Positions 41,486 through 49,489 of a stretch of 64,000 nucleotides of DNA are shown piece after piece. Position 1 is the stretch's first letter. Each line of letters opens with the position of its first letter. A model generated the notes under the pieces. It did no database searches and was not told the DNA's origin. It worked only from the letters and a program-made list of their open reading frames with translations. The DNA is from Pseudomonadota bacterium (lineage in GTDB: Bacteria > Pseudomonadota > Alphaproteobacteria > Sphingomonadales > Sphingomonadaceae): contig JAEXAY010000033.1 of assembly GCA_023457895.1 (NCBI GenBank), positions 58,793 through 122,792 of the forward strand, given 5' to 3'. The translations under genes and the position numbers were made by a program.

Positions 41486-42769
41486 CTATCGCTGCGGGAT
41501 CGGCCGCGCTTCGCCCTTTTTCCACATGATCCCACCGATCAGCAGGTTCGGGATCCGGCTATTGTCCCAGTCCATGCCGGCAGGAGGATGGTCCCCGATC
41601 CGCAGTGCGACCATCCGGCTGGCACGCGAAATATAGACAACCTGGTTGGCGTTGCCATCGAACAGGAACAAGTCCTTGTCACGATACGGGCGGGCGTGGA
41701 GAACCTTGGGACCGGGTTTTCCGACCGCACCAAAACCGCGACGTTCTGTATAGGGGCCGGCGACCCATAGGCCGAGGCCATAATGGGGGTTTTGCGGTGT
41801 TCCCGTTGCCATTTGGGAGACATAGCCTTTAGGCAGCAACCGCTGACCGTTCACCACACCATCATCCAGCAACAATATGCCGAGCCGCAGCCAGCTTTCG
41901 GCCGGGAGCGTCATGCAGCAGCCGGAATGGGCCAGACCTCCGGGACGGTTCACCCAGATCCTGCCACCTTCCGCACCAATCGGCTGCAGCACCTGTCCAC
42001 CGATGAAATCGCCGTAGCGCAAACCCGTTGCGCGTTCGATGACAACCGCCACAAGGTCGGATGCTGCATTGCCATATCCATAATAGCTGCCCGGCGTGTG
42101 TGTCAGCGGATATTTATGCACAAGATGCCAGCCATGGTCAGGGTCGATATAGGCCCGGTTGATCGGATGGCCAGGATCAGCGCTGACCATCTGCTCCAGC
42201 AATCCACTGCGCATGTCGAGCAGATGCCGGATGGTCATCCCAGCTTTGGACGTTCCTTTCCATTCGGTGATGAAATCGGCCACCGGCTGGTCCAGCGAAG
42301 CGATATGACCGAGCGCGATCGCCCGCCCCACTGCTATCGCGGTCAGGGGTTTGGACAGCGACCTCGACACCAACTGCGTGTCCCGGCTGGTGCTCCCGAA
42401 ATAGTCGGCGCGTTCGACTTTGCCGTTTCTCCACACGATAAAGGCGCGGGCGTTGCTGGCTGCCGCATAGGCGGCGGATTCATCAACGGCAGTGCTGCGG
42501 ATAGTCCGCTCGCCCGGCGAGGCGACCGGCAACGGTACGGCCTTGTCTGCGCCTTGCACCGTTTCCATGGGATCATAATCAAGAATGATCCCGCGGTTCC
42601 GCATCAGCGTTGCAAACCGGTCGCGGTAGAGGGCTTCCCATTGCGGGTCCGCAAGTGGATTGGCCGAGGGGTTTTCGAGAAGATGGGCGGGCCCCTGCTC
42701 GTGTTGTGCGCTGTCCGGTGATACCATACAGGTAATCGCCAGTAGCGCCAATCGCGTGCTCTGCACCAT
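41486..42769 (-). CDS. Serine hydrolase, class C beta-lactamase/esterase family
   Basis: 427-residue exported protein (signal peptide MVQSTRLALLAITCMVSPDS). It has the SxxK nucleophile motif as Ser137-Leu-Ser-Lys140 in SRSLSKPLTAIAVG, and a YxN-type motif in SYYGYGNAASDLV. Such proteins are often esterases (EstB-like), transacylases or peptidases rather than antibiotic resistance enzymes; the catabolic context favours an esterase or amidase. GGGGAAGAG lies seven bases before the ATG. It has its own candidate operator about 80 bases upstream and ends 19 bases from the convergent DUF1838 gene. Confidence 0.87.
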   Translation of the reverse strand: MVQSTRLALLAITCMVSPDSAQHEQGPAHLLENPSANPLADPQWEALYRDRFATLMRNRGIILDYDPMETVQGADKAVPLPVASPGERTIRSTAVDESAAYAAASNARAFIVWRNGKVERADYFGSTSRDTQLVSRSLSKPLTAIAVGRAIALGHIASLDQPVADFITEWKGTSKAGMTIRHLLDMRSGLLEQMVSADPGHPINRAYIDPDHGWHLVHKYPLTHTPGSYYGYGNAASDLVAVVIERATGLRYGDFIGGQVLQPIGAEGGRIWVNRPGGLAHSGCCMTLPAESWLRLGILLLDDGVVNGQRLLPKGYVSQMATGTPQNPHYGLGLWVAGPYTERRGFGAVGKPGPKVLHARPYRDKDLFLFDGNANQVVYISRASRMVALRIGDHPPAGMDWDNSRIPNLLIGGIMWKKGEARPIPQR

Positions 42770-42844
42770 GAAATACTCTTCCCCTATAATCTTCGCATTG
42801 ATGACAGCCGCTCCAGCCCGGCGCTGCGATCCTATCGGTCAAAT

Positions 42845-42861
42845 GGTCCGACAGGCGATAA
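42845..42861. promoter_or_regulatory. Candidate operator, TATCCG-N5-CGGATA family
   Basis: GGTCCG-ACAGG-CGATAA, about 80 bases upstream of the serine hydrolase start at 42769. Core spacing is kept; two outer differences. Confidence 0.45.
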
Positions 42862-42905
42862 ACCGATGCGTACCAAATAGCACCGCGCCGGTTCGCTGCT
42901 CCTTG

Positions 42906-43964
42906 TCAGTTCCGGATGCGGTGCATCCTGCGATACTGTTTTATGCGCAATGCGACATTTTTTTCGACGTCCGCAAAAAACAGGCCGAAATCATGATAGT
43001 GCATGCTTCCTCCGGGAAGTGGCGCAAGCCCGAGCTCGGCGGCAGGTTGTACAACGAGCGATCCGTTATCGCAGTGCGCGGCAACCTTGCCGCTGATACG
43101 GTTACGCAGCGGTCCTTCGCCCGGGTCTCCGGGCGCGGCCCCCGCGCTCGCTGAATCCCTTGCGGCAGGCTTACGCCGATCGAAGGTTAGCGGATTGATG
43201 CACAGGATCATTTTCCCGGGATCGTCACCGTAACGCTCGACATAGCGTTTTTCGCTGTTCCGGGCGATGAGCACGCGATCCGCCTCGCCCAAAACCGCGT
43301 TCCATCCCGCGACACAGCGCACTTGCCGCGGCCTATCGCAAATCCCGATCGCCTTGTACGTCTTGCCGAACTCGCCTTCGGAAAGGTTAAGCCCGACCAC
43401 ATAGGCGACGATCATCCGGTTCGCGAGCGCGGTCTGGTCAACCCGGCGCTCCAGCAGCCGCGCGAGATGAAAGGCTCCTTGGCTATGGCCTGCCAGAATG
43501 AACGGGCGGTCGCCAATGCGTGCGATGAAATGATCAAACGCCCGCTCGACATCGGAATAGGCAAGATCGAATGCTTCCTTGCCCCGCCCTTCCATATTGA
43601 ACAGAGCGAGGCGCGAAGCCTGACGATAACGCGGTGCATATACCGAGCAACAGCGGTCAAAAATGGCTGCCTGGCGCGCCATGACGCTCACATCGGTCCA
43701 GTGATTGTTCGCCGCATCGCTGCTGTCCTGATTCCAGTGTTCCATTGAACGGTCGGTCGTCGGATGGACGTAGAAAACCGCAGGACGATCCTTTTCGTCA
43801 GGCGTACCGCCCCCAGACCGTGCCCAACTGGACGGCAGATCGTAATCCGGCGCGGCTGGCGGCGCCTGCTGCAAAACCTGCGCCGGTTGAGGCACTTGCG
43901 CTCTCGCGCTCCCGGCAAGCGCCATCGTCATAGCCAGGAACATCGCCAGCCCTTTTAACTGCAC
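42906..43964 (-). CDS. DUF3089 family exported lipase-like protein
   Basis: 352-residue exported protein of the DUF3089 family, with an alpha/beta-hydrolase core: VFYVHPTTDRSMEHWNQ near 60, FILAGHSQGAFHLARLLERR (about 150), INPLTF near 245 and PAAELGLAPLPGGSMHYHDFGLF at the end in two parts. GHSQG holds the nucleophile serine. The signal peptide MQLKGLAMFLAMTMALAGSARA follows a GTG start at 43964, preceded by GGAGAAGGA; the ATG ten codons upstream has no such site. Probably a periplasmic esterase. Single gene, divergent from the bicupin gene. Confidence 0.85.
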   Translation of the reverse strand: MQLKGLAMFLAMTMALAGSARAQVPQPAQVLQQAPPAAPDYDLPSSWARSGGGTPDEKDRPAVFYVHPTTDRSMEHWNQDSSDAANNHWTDVSVMARQAAIFDRCCSVYAPRYRQASRLALFNMEGRGKEAFDLAYSDVERAFDHFIARIGDRPFILAGHSQGAFHLARLLERRVDQTALANRMIVAYVVGLNLSEGEFGKTYKAIGICDRPRQVRCVAGWNAVLGEADRVLIARNSEKRYVERYGDDPGKMILCINPLTFDRRKPAARDSASAGAAPGDPGEGPLRNRISGKVAAHCDNGSLVVQPAAELGLAPLPGGSMHYHDFGLFFADVEKNVALRIKQYRRMHRIRN

Positions 43965-44055
43965 ATCGGTCCTTCTCCATATATCCAGTGACATTTGACT
44001 ATCATTTCCTAAGGTAGTTCGATCGACAAAACTGCATCGCGATCAAGGCGGGTTT

Positions 44056-44913
44056 ATGGACGACAGAGATCACATAGAGTTTATTCAGGCGCAATGCCTT
44101 CCCTGGCGCCGCATCGGACACGGGCTGGCCCGCCCCGATGCCGAGTATAAATTGCTCAGCCGCAACCCCGACACCGGGGCATGCACAGTGTTGATGCGCT
44201 ACCCGCCGGGCTGGTCTCGCGAAGGACCTGAACATATCGCTGCCGATGAGGAGTTTTATGTTCTCGAAGGCTCATTGCAGATGGACGATCAGGTCTATGC
44301 GGCGGACAGCTATGCCTTCCTCCCAGCAGGATGGTCGCGGCACCGGATGCGATCCGCAGAAGGGTGCGTCATCCTCGCATTCTATAGCGAGGAGCCCGAA
44401 CTCTTGCCGGGAATGGGCGATGGCTCGGCCGAGACATCGGAACGGGCCATCCCCTTTCTCGATGCCGTCGCGATGCCGTGGGATCTTTCGCTGAACGATC
44501 CCAAGCTACGCCATCTCGGCATTTCAAGAAAGAATTTGCGTACCGATCCCGTCACCGGCGAACGAACCTTCCTGTCACTGATCCTGCCACAGGCGGTTCC
44601 GACAAATGGCCGCGGATCGCAGGAAATGCACCCCGTTGTCGAAGAAGCCTATCTCATTTCGGGCTCGATCTCCGGCCCGCAAGGGACCATGTACCCGGGC
44701 GCCTATTTCTGGAGGCCTCCCGGCATCCGGCACGGGCCGTTCGGGGCGCGCTGGGGCGCTGTATCCTTGATCCGGTTCGTCGGCGGCCGGCATGTCAATC
44801 AATGGACCGAGGAAGAAGCGGAATTTGATTTCGCCGCGCCCTACGATCCCGTTCTACCCGACTCGCTCAAGGACATCGCACGCTGCGGCTGGAGTCCGTC
44901 CCCGCCCTATTGA
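44056..44913 (+). CDS. Bicupin protein
   Basis: 285-residue protein with two cupin barrels. First: RYPPGWSREGPEHIAADEEFYVLEGSL (in short pieces about residues 55-80) with His, Glu and Glu as possible metal ligands, and FLPAGWSRHRMRS. Second: HPVVEEAYLISGSISGP and YFWRPPGIRHGPFG near 220. The two halves are similar in arrangement, as in DUF4437-like and bicupin dioxygenase proteins. Either a metal-dependent dioxygenase/isomerase or a non-enzymatic binding protein. No signal peptide. AAGGCGGG precedes the start. Its neighbours are hydrolases; no clear operon partner. Confidence 0.82.
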   Translation: MDDRDHIEFIQAQCLPWRRIGHGLARPDAEYKLLSRNPDTGACTVLMRYPPGWSREGPEHIAADEEFYVLEGSLQMDDQVYAADSYAFLPAGWSRHRMRSAEGCVILAFYSEEPELLPGMGDGSAETSERAIPFLDAVAMPWDLSLNDPKLRHLGISRKNLRTDPVTGERTFLSLILPQAVPTNGRGSQEMHPVVEEAYLISGSISGPQGTMYPGAYFWRPPGIRHGPFGARWGAVSLIRFVGGRHVNQWTEEEAEFDFAAPYDPVLPDSLKDIARCGWSPSPPY

Positions 44914-44952
44914 TCAAAGACCAGCAGGGCGGGGTCGCGTGGCTGCCTTTCG

Positions 44953-45645
44953 TCAGAAGGGCTTCACGGCTCCGAGGAAGCAGACGCCGGAGATCGTGAT
45001 CCAGTAGATATAGGCGGCGATGCGCCCATAACCGATTTCACGTTCCAGTGCCGCCTGCTGAGCCGGATTGTCTCCTTGCGCGAGGATACGGAAACGTTCC
45101 GTCCAGCGACGCATGATCAGGCGCAGGAACAAGCCAATGATCAGCGCCCAGGCATAGAGCGCAATCTTGGTCGGATACCAATAGTTACCCGGTCCCGTTT
45201 CCACAGGTCCGCTGCCGTTGAACGCCATGAAAGCGATGGCAAACAGCGCAATGATGAGAGGATAGCGCAGGATTTCCTCGGTCTTGGTGACGACCAGGCC
45301 GATATCGGTTTCGCGCTTGATGAACGCCGTCCAGGTCATCGCCAGCCAGATGAAAAAGAACAGCCACATCCACCAGATTGCGCTCCCTTCGAGCGACGGG
45401 ACGAAGCCGAACAGCTTGCCCATGTGAAGGCCGAGCGGCAACAGCAGCACAATACCGGTCCGCGCCAGAATATCGATGCGGTAGGCAGTTTCCATATGCC
45501 GCTTGCGTTCATCAAGTGTCAGGTTGCGATTGATGACGTTATAACTCGTCTGGAACACACCCCACTCGCCACCCAGCCAGTAAACCATGGCAAGGATGTG
45601 AATCCACCTCAGGATGGTCAGTTCGTTGGTTACTAGAAACTCCAT
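44953..45645 (-). CDS. Integral membrane protein of unknown function
   Basis: 230-residue protein with about five to six hydrophobic segments (for example ILRWIHILAMVYWLGGEWGVF near residue 10, in pieces; GIVLLLPLGLHMG; WWMWLFFFIWLAMTW; LIIALFAIAFMAF; ALIIGLFLRLIM; YIYWITISGVCFLGAV). The first segment has a His next to a WLGG motif, as in CopD/PuuD-like heme or copper membrane proteins, but I cannot confirm the family. Start ATG 45645 has AGGGGAG upstream. A perfect second-type palindrome lies 35-45 bases upstream of it, which also argues against a start further upstream. Confidence 0.75.
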   Translation of the reverse strand: MEFLVTNELTILRWIHILAMVYWLGGEWGVFQTSYNVINRNLTLDERKRHMETAYRIDILARTGIVLLLPLGLHMGKLFGFVPSLEGSAIWWMWLFFFIWLAMTWTAFIKRETDIGLVVTKTEEILRYPLIIALFAIAFMAFNGSGPVETGPGNYWYPTKIALYAWALIIGLFLRLIMRRWTERFRILAQGDNPAQQAALEREIGYGRIAAYIYWITISGVCFLGAVKPF

Positions 45646-45678
45646 TCCGGCTCCCCTTTCCCGTCTCGACAGCCAAAT

Positions 45679-45690
45679 TTGTCCGGACAA
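45679..45690. promoter_or_regulatory. Perfect palindrome TTGTCCGGACAA (second motif)
   Basis: A perfect 12-bp palindrome, 34 bases before the membrane-protein start at 45645. The same motif occurs at 49203 and, with one change each, at 46709 and 31780. Confidence 0.55.
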
Positions 45691-45710
45691 TTTCAATTAC
45701 AGAATTGAAA
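45691..45710. repeat. Inverted repeat TTTCAATT-ACAG-AATTGAAA
   Basis: Perfect 8-bp arms around a 4-base centre, directly next to the second-type palindrome. AT-rich in a GC-rich genome. Could be a further operator or the upstream part of the promoter for the membrane-protein gene. Confidence 0.45.
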
Positions 45711-45848
45711 CCGGCATGCAACAGGATTACCGCCTGCACCATATACCGGCCTCGGCAATGCTCGCGTGCGCCGCCCGATGTGCAACGAGGCAAGCCAGCT
45801 CAGCAAACTCTCATCGTTCCTGATTCCAGCCCGCTAAGCGGCGATCAA

Positions 45849-46448
45849 CTACCATAAAAAAACGACCGGCAGTCCCACCAGGACAACCATCGCTGCCAGC
45901 ACCAGATACCCTGCCCTCCAGCCAAATTGTTCGATTGCATAGCCGAGCGCCGGAAACGCGATAGCCGCGACCACCGATGTTCCGGTCATCGTCAAGGCAA
46001 AGGCAAGACCCGCATTCTTGACGAACCAGGTCGCGACGCCCTTGCTGAACACGATCGTGCTCGACATCGTGCCGATCAGCGCGATGAACGCAACGATCGA
46101 ATATAAGACAACGACATTGGTCGGCATGAATGCAAGCATGAGATAGGCGACCGCAAGCAGAATCAGTCCCACAATGGCCACCGGCCGCGAGCCGTTGCGA
46201 TCGATGATGATTGCGGCAATCGGCGTGAGCAGAGCTGCCCCCAGCCCCGCCATCGGTGCAATGGATGCCTGCATCCTGGTCAGTCCGAACTCGTTCTGCA
46301 TCGGGACGATGAACATGCCCGAAATGATCCCGAACAGGGTGACGCCCACACCGAGGCCTGTGGCAGCCGCAAAAACAACCCGGCCCCCGCTGGCCCACTC
46401 TTCTCGCGCCAGCGCCGGCGTCGAATTCGAAATATCTGGCTGCAGCAC
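45849..46448 (-). pseudogene. Truncated MFS transporter (N-terminal half)
   Basis: 199 residues covering about the first six membrane segments of an MFS transporter of the MCT/OFA-like branch (GLGVGVTLFGIISGMFIVPMQ, IIIDRNGSRPVAIVGLIL, FSKGVATWFVKNAGLAFAL, YAIEQFGWRAGYLVLAAM). The frame stops just after TM6 (PVVFLW), where an intact member would have some 200 more residues. No continuation is seen in the other frames downstream. A GTG start with GGGAGG is present, so a half-protein could still be made. Related to but distinct from the intact MFS at 11744. Probably a decayed gene left by a deletion. Confidence 0.75.
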
Positions 46449-46664
46449 TAATAACCTCCCTCAATATTTCCGGAGGCGAGCTACCGATATTTCAATGCTC
46501 CAGCGGGAAAATGCCTGCATGACAAGGCGAGCTTTCCTCAACCGGCGGCATCCCGCTCCCCCGCCATTTCCACGGCAGAAATTTTAATGTGGCCGGCAGT
46601 CGCCTGACACTTGCATGTGATCTTGCGTCTTTGAGAATGAATAAGCAGTCCGCCACTGGAGATT

Positions 46665-46681
46665 CATCCGCCTGTCGATAA
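46665..46681. promoter_or_regulatory. Candidate operator, TATCCG-N5-CGGATA family
   Basis: CATCCG-CCTGT-CGATAA, about 170 bases upstream of the HMG-CoA-lyase-like gene. Confidence 0.45.
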
Positions 46682-46708
46682 AATTTGCCATATGACTCGC
46701 ATTACGAC

Positions 46709-46720
46709 TTGTCCGGACAG
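46709..46720. promoter_or_regulatory. Second-type palindrome TTGTCCGGACAG
   Basis: 11 of 12 bases match TTGTCCGGACAA. It lies about 130 bases before the start at 46852. Confidence 0.5.
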
Positions 46721-46851
46721 ATTTTCATGTGGTTCGACAGTCGAACAGTGGATAACCCGTTCGTTGCACATGGCCCTATCCACTTGATACAACCTAGTCT
46801 TTATCCTGCCACAAATGGGCCGGTGACAGAGAATCGGACGAAGCGCGACAG

Positions 46852-47784
46852 ATGAATGGCATGCCCCAGACTCCAATAGAAATTATCGAGGTTGCCCCGC
46901 GCGACGGTCTTCAGAACGAAAAAGTCCACCTTGATACCGCGACCAAGATCGAACTGATCAATCGCGCCGTTGCGGCCGGCGTGAAGCGGATCGAGGTCGC
47001 CAGTTTCGCAAGGCCCGATCGCGTTCCGCAAATGGCCGATGCCGAAGCCGTTATTGCAGGACTCGAACTGCCCGACGACGTCATCACCATCGGCCTTGTC
47101 ATGAACAAGCGCGGCGCACTACGCGCACTGGAAACGCAGGTGAAGGAAATCGGTGCAATCTGCGTTGCATCAGACAGCTTCGCCCAGCGCAACCAGGGAC
47201 AAACCTCTCTCGAATCGGCCGAAGTGGCTTGCGACATCATCCGGCTGGCGCGGCAGGAAGGACGTCGCGCGCAAGTGACGATCGGCGCTGCATTCGGCTG
47301 TCCCTTCGAAGGGGAAGTCGAACCTGATCACGTATTGCGGCTGGTCGAGCAGCTGCTGGCGGCAGGTCCGGTGGACATTGCACTCGCAGACACGATCGGC
47401 GTGGCGGTGCCCGCCCGCGTTCACAAACTGGTTTCGCGCGCGCACGCCATGGCGGGCGACATCCCGATCCGGGTGCATCTTCACAACACACGGAATACCG
47501 GCCTCGGCAACGCCTGGGCGGCAGTGGAAGCTGGTGCAACCATTTTGGACGCCTCGCTTGGCGGTATCGGTGGTTGCCCGTTTGCGCCCAACGCCACCGG
47601 CAATATCGCGACCGAAGACCTGGTTTACATGCTGGAGCGCAGCGATGTGACGACCGGCGTAGAGCTTGACCGATTGATCGACGCTTCGCGGTGGCTGTCG
47701 CAGATGATGGCGCGTGAGCTGCCGGCGGCAGTCAGCAGGACCGCCCCTTTTCCGGGGCCGGGCATCACGCCCGTGCCGGCATAA
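46852..47784 (+). CDS. Hydroxymethylglutaryl-CoA lyase-like protein
   Basis: 310-residue TIM-barrel lyase of the HMG-CoA lyase family. Visible: EVAPRDGLQNEK with catalytic Arg/Asp near residue 12, EVASFARPDRVPQMADAE, the metal-binding VHLHNTRNTG near 205 and the Cys loop GGIGGCPFAPNATGNIATED near 240. It would cleave a 3-hydroxy-3-methylglutaryl-CoA-like thioester to acetyl-CoA (or another acyl-CoA) plus a keto acid. The next gene is a family III CoA transferase, so the pair likely activates and then cleaves a branched hydroxy-diacid, as in citramalate, itaconate or leucine/terpene catabolism. The substrate is not proven. Confidence 0.92.
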   Translation: MNGMPQTPIEIIEVAPRDGLQNEKVHLDTATKIELINRAVAAGVKRIEVASFARPDRVPQMADAEAVIAGLELPDDVITIGLVMNKRGALRALETQVKEIGAICVASDSFAQRNQGQTSLESAEVACDIIRLARQEGRRAQVTIGAAFGCPFEGEVEPDHVLRLVEQLLAAGPVDIALADTIGVAVPARVHKLVSRAHAMAGDIPIRVHLHNTRNTGLGNAWAAVEAGATILDASLGGIGGCPFAPNATGNIATEDLVYMLERSDVTTGVELDRLIDASRWLSQMMARELPAAVSRTAPFPGPGITPVPA

Positions 47785-47808
47785 CTTATCGAAAAAAGGA
47801 TGGTAGCG

Positions 47809-49014
47809 ATGGAAAATCAGGGCGCGCTTAAGGATATCCGCGTTGTCGAGATGGGTCAGCTGATCGCGGGCCCGTTCTGCGGCCAGTTGCTCGGCGATAT
47901 GGGTGCAGAGATCATCAAGGTGGAGCCCCCCCATGTCGACGGCAAGGGCGGTGGCGATCCGATGCGCAACTGGGGGCATGGCACCGCCAAGCTCTGGTGG
48001 GAAGTCGTAGCGCGCAACAAGAAGTCGGTATCGGCCAATCTGCGCATTCCCGAAGGCCAGGAAATTGTCCGCAAACTGGTTGCGCACGCCGACATCCTGA
48101 TCGAGAATTTCAAACCCGGCACACTCGAGAAATGGGGTCTGGGGCCCGATGTGCTTCATGCAATAAATCCCCGGCTCATCATTGTGCGCGTATCCGGCTA
48201 CGGCCAGACCGGCCCCTATTCCGGCCGCGCCGGTTTTGGGGGAATAGGCGAAGCCATGGGCGGCTGGCGCTATATCGTCGGTGATCCCGACCGCGCGCCC
48301 AGCCGGATGGGCGTTTCGATCGGTGACAGCCTTGCCGCCACTTATGGTTGCCTCGGCGCGCTCGCGGCGCTGCACGCGCGGGAACGGACCGGCAAGGGCC
48401 AGGTCGTCGACAGTGCGCTTTATGAGGCTGTTCTGCAGGTGATGGAAAGCCTCGTCCCCGAATATGATGTATCCGGCCATATCAGAACGCGCTCGGGTTC
48501 CATTCTCGAAGGCGTTGCACCTTCCAACGTCTACCCCTGCTCTGACGGTGAATATCTGATCGGAGCGAATCAGGACACGGTGTTTGGCCGTCTGTGCGAG
48601 GCGATGGGGCGGCCCGAACTTGCACGAGACGAGCGCTACGCGACCCATCTGGCGCGCGGAGAGAATCAGAAAGAACTGGACGACCTGATCGCGGAGTGGA
48701 CCAGGACGCTGACAGTCGATCAGCTCGAGGCGCTGATGGTGAAGCACAGCGTTCCGGCCGGGAAAATCTATCGTGCGCCGGAAATGATCGAAGACCCCCA
48801 TTTTGCGGCACGCGATGCGCTGATCGAAATGGAAAGTCCGCGCTGGGGCAAGTTCCGGATGCAGAATTGCTTTCCAAAACTGTCCGAAACACCCGCGAGT
48901 GTTCGTACGCCGGCGCCTACCGAGGTTGGTCAGCATAATGACGAGATTTACCGTGGGTTGCTTGGACTGAATGACGCGGAGATCGAAGAACTGAAAGCTG
49001 GCTCGGCGATCTAG
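47809..49014 (+). CDS. Family III CoA transferase (CaiB/BaiF type)
   Basis: 401-residue CoA transferase. The N-terminus LKDIRVVEMGQLIAGPFCGQ and GDMGAEIIKVEPP are the family signatures; the catalytic Asp lies in MGVSIGDSLAATYG near residue 170, and GKGQVVDSALYEAV follows. It moves CoA between acyl-CoA and a free acid. I start at ATG 47809 with AAGGA eight bases upstream; an ATG three codons earlier lies too near that site. It starts 24 bases after the lyase stop, forming a two-gene operon that would activate and cleave a hydroxy-diacid such as an alkylmalate. Confidence 0.92.
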   Translation: MENQGALKDIRVVEMGQLIAGPFCGQLLGDMGAEIIKVEPPHVDGKGGGDPMRNWGHGTAKLWWEVVARNKKSVSANLRIPEGQEIVRKLVAHADILIENFKPGTLEKWGLGPDVLHAINPRLIIVRVSGYGQTGPYSGRAGFGGIGEAMGGWRYIVGDPDRAPSRMGVSIGDSLAATYGCLGALAALHARERTGKGQVVDSALYEAVLQVMESLVPEYDVSGHIRTRSGSILEGVAPSNVYPCSDGEYLIGANQDTVFGRLCEAMGRPELARDERYATHLARGENQKELDDLIAEWTRTLTVDQLEALMVKHSVPAGKIYRAPEMIEDPHFAARDALIEMESPRWGKFRMQNCFPKLSETPASVRTPAPTEVGQHNDEIYRGLLGLNDAEIEELKAGSAI

Positions 49015-49200
49015 AATCGCGCCGACTTCCGCACCGGTTCATCCAAAAGCATTGGCATGTCCGAGCTGGGGTAGCTCAGCTACGGCCATGCCTCGCGTTT
49101 CACCGGCCAACCGGCATGGGGGAGGCCCTGCTCTTTAATCGGCGCGGTGAGAAGCAGCGTTACCGATGTAACCAATATGACCGCAGAATGGATAATTGAT

Positions 49201-49216
49201 ATTTGTCCGGACAAAT
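49201..49216. promoter_or_regulatory. Perfect 16-bp palindrome ATTTGTCCGGACAAAT (second motif)
   Basis: Longest copy of the second-type palindrome, 69 bases upstream of the start of the decayed receptor gene at 49285. Its survival suggests that the promoter of the lost receptor was under the same control as the genes at 45.6 and 46.9 kb. Confidence 0.6.
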
Positions 49217-49284
49217 TGCTCCGGAACTGATTGATGTCAAGCTGCCACATATCCATCGACGAAACAAACCTGGGGAGGTTTAAC

Positions 49285-49489
49285 ATGCGGTCAAATAAAA
49301 CAATTCTACTCGCTGGCATCGCCGTTCCGGTGCTGTTTCTTGCATCACCTGCCATCGCTCAAACGGAAACGTCGACGCAGCCGGAAACGCAAACGAGCGT
49401 AAATGAAGCAAGCCCGTATGGGGATGACATTGTCGTCAGCGCTCGTAAGCGCGATGAATCAATGAGTACCGTTCCCATTTCGATCGCTT
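49285..49489 (+). pseudogene. TonB-dependent receptor remnant (first 68 codons)
   Basis: The start of a TonB-dependent receptor: signal peptide (KTILLAGIAVPVLFLASPAIAQ) and the beginning of the plug domain (DDIVVSARKRDESMSTVPIS). Homology stops at SIA, near 49489, where an intact gene would go on with about 700 residues. After six unrelated codons the frame ends at 49506. GGGGAGG precedes the ATG. The downstream sequence is the 3' part of an MFS gene in another frame, so a deletion or recombination joined the two genes here. Confidence 0.85.

Larger units (their letters stand above)
46449..46851. other. 403-bp intergenic region with several palindromes
   Basis: No coding signal is visible in either strand. 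It holds a first-type candidate operator (46665-46681), a second-type palindrome (46709-46720) and a third small palindrome GTTCGA-CAG-TCGAAC (46732-46746), all within 190 bases of the HMG-CoA-lyase-like start at 46852. The half near 46450-46620 shows nothing I can name. Confidence 0.6.

Noticed and set aside
45811..46464. Alternative open frame overlapping the truncated MFS gene
   Set aside because: Low-complexity Gly/Arg/His-rich translation without membrane segments; the frame at 45849-46448 gives a clear MFS sequence.
49060..49100. tRNA-like GGGGTAGCTCAGCT string
   Set aside because: It resembles a tRNA D-arm, but there is no acceptor stem pairing, anticodon arm or T-arm around it; GAGCT-N5-AGCTC only forms a short hairpin.
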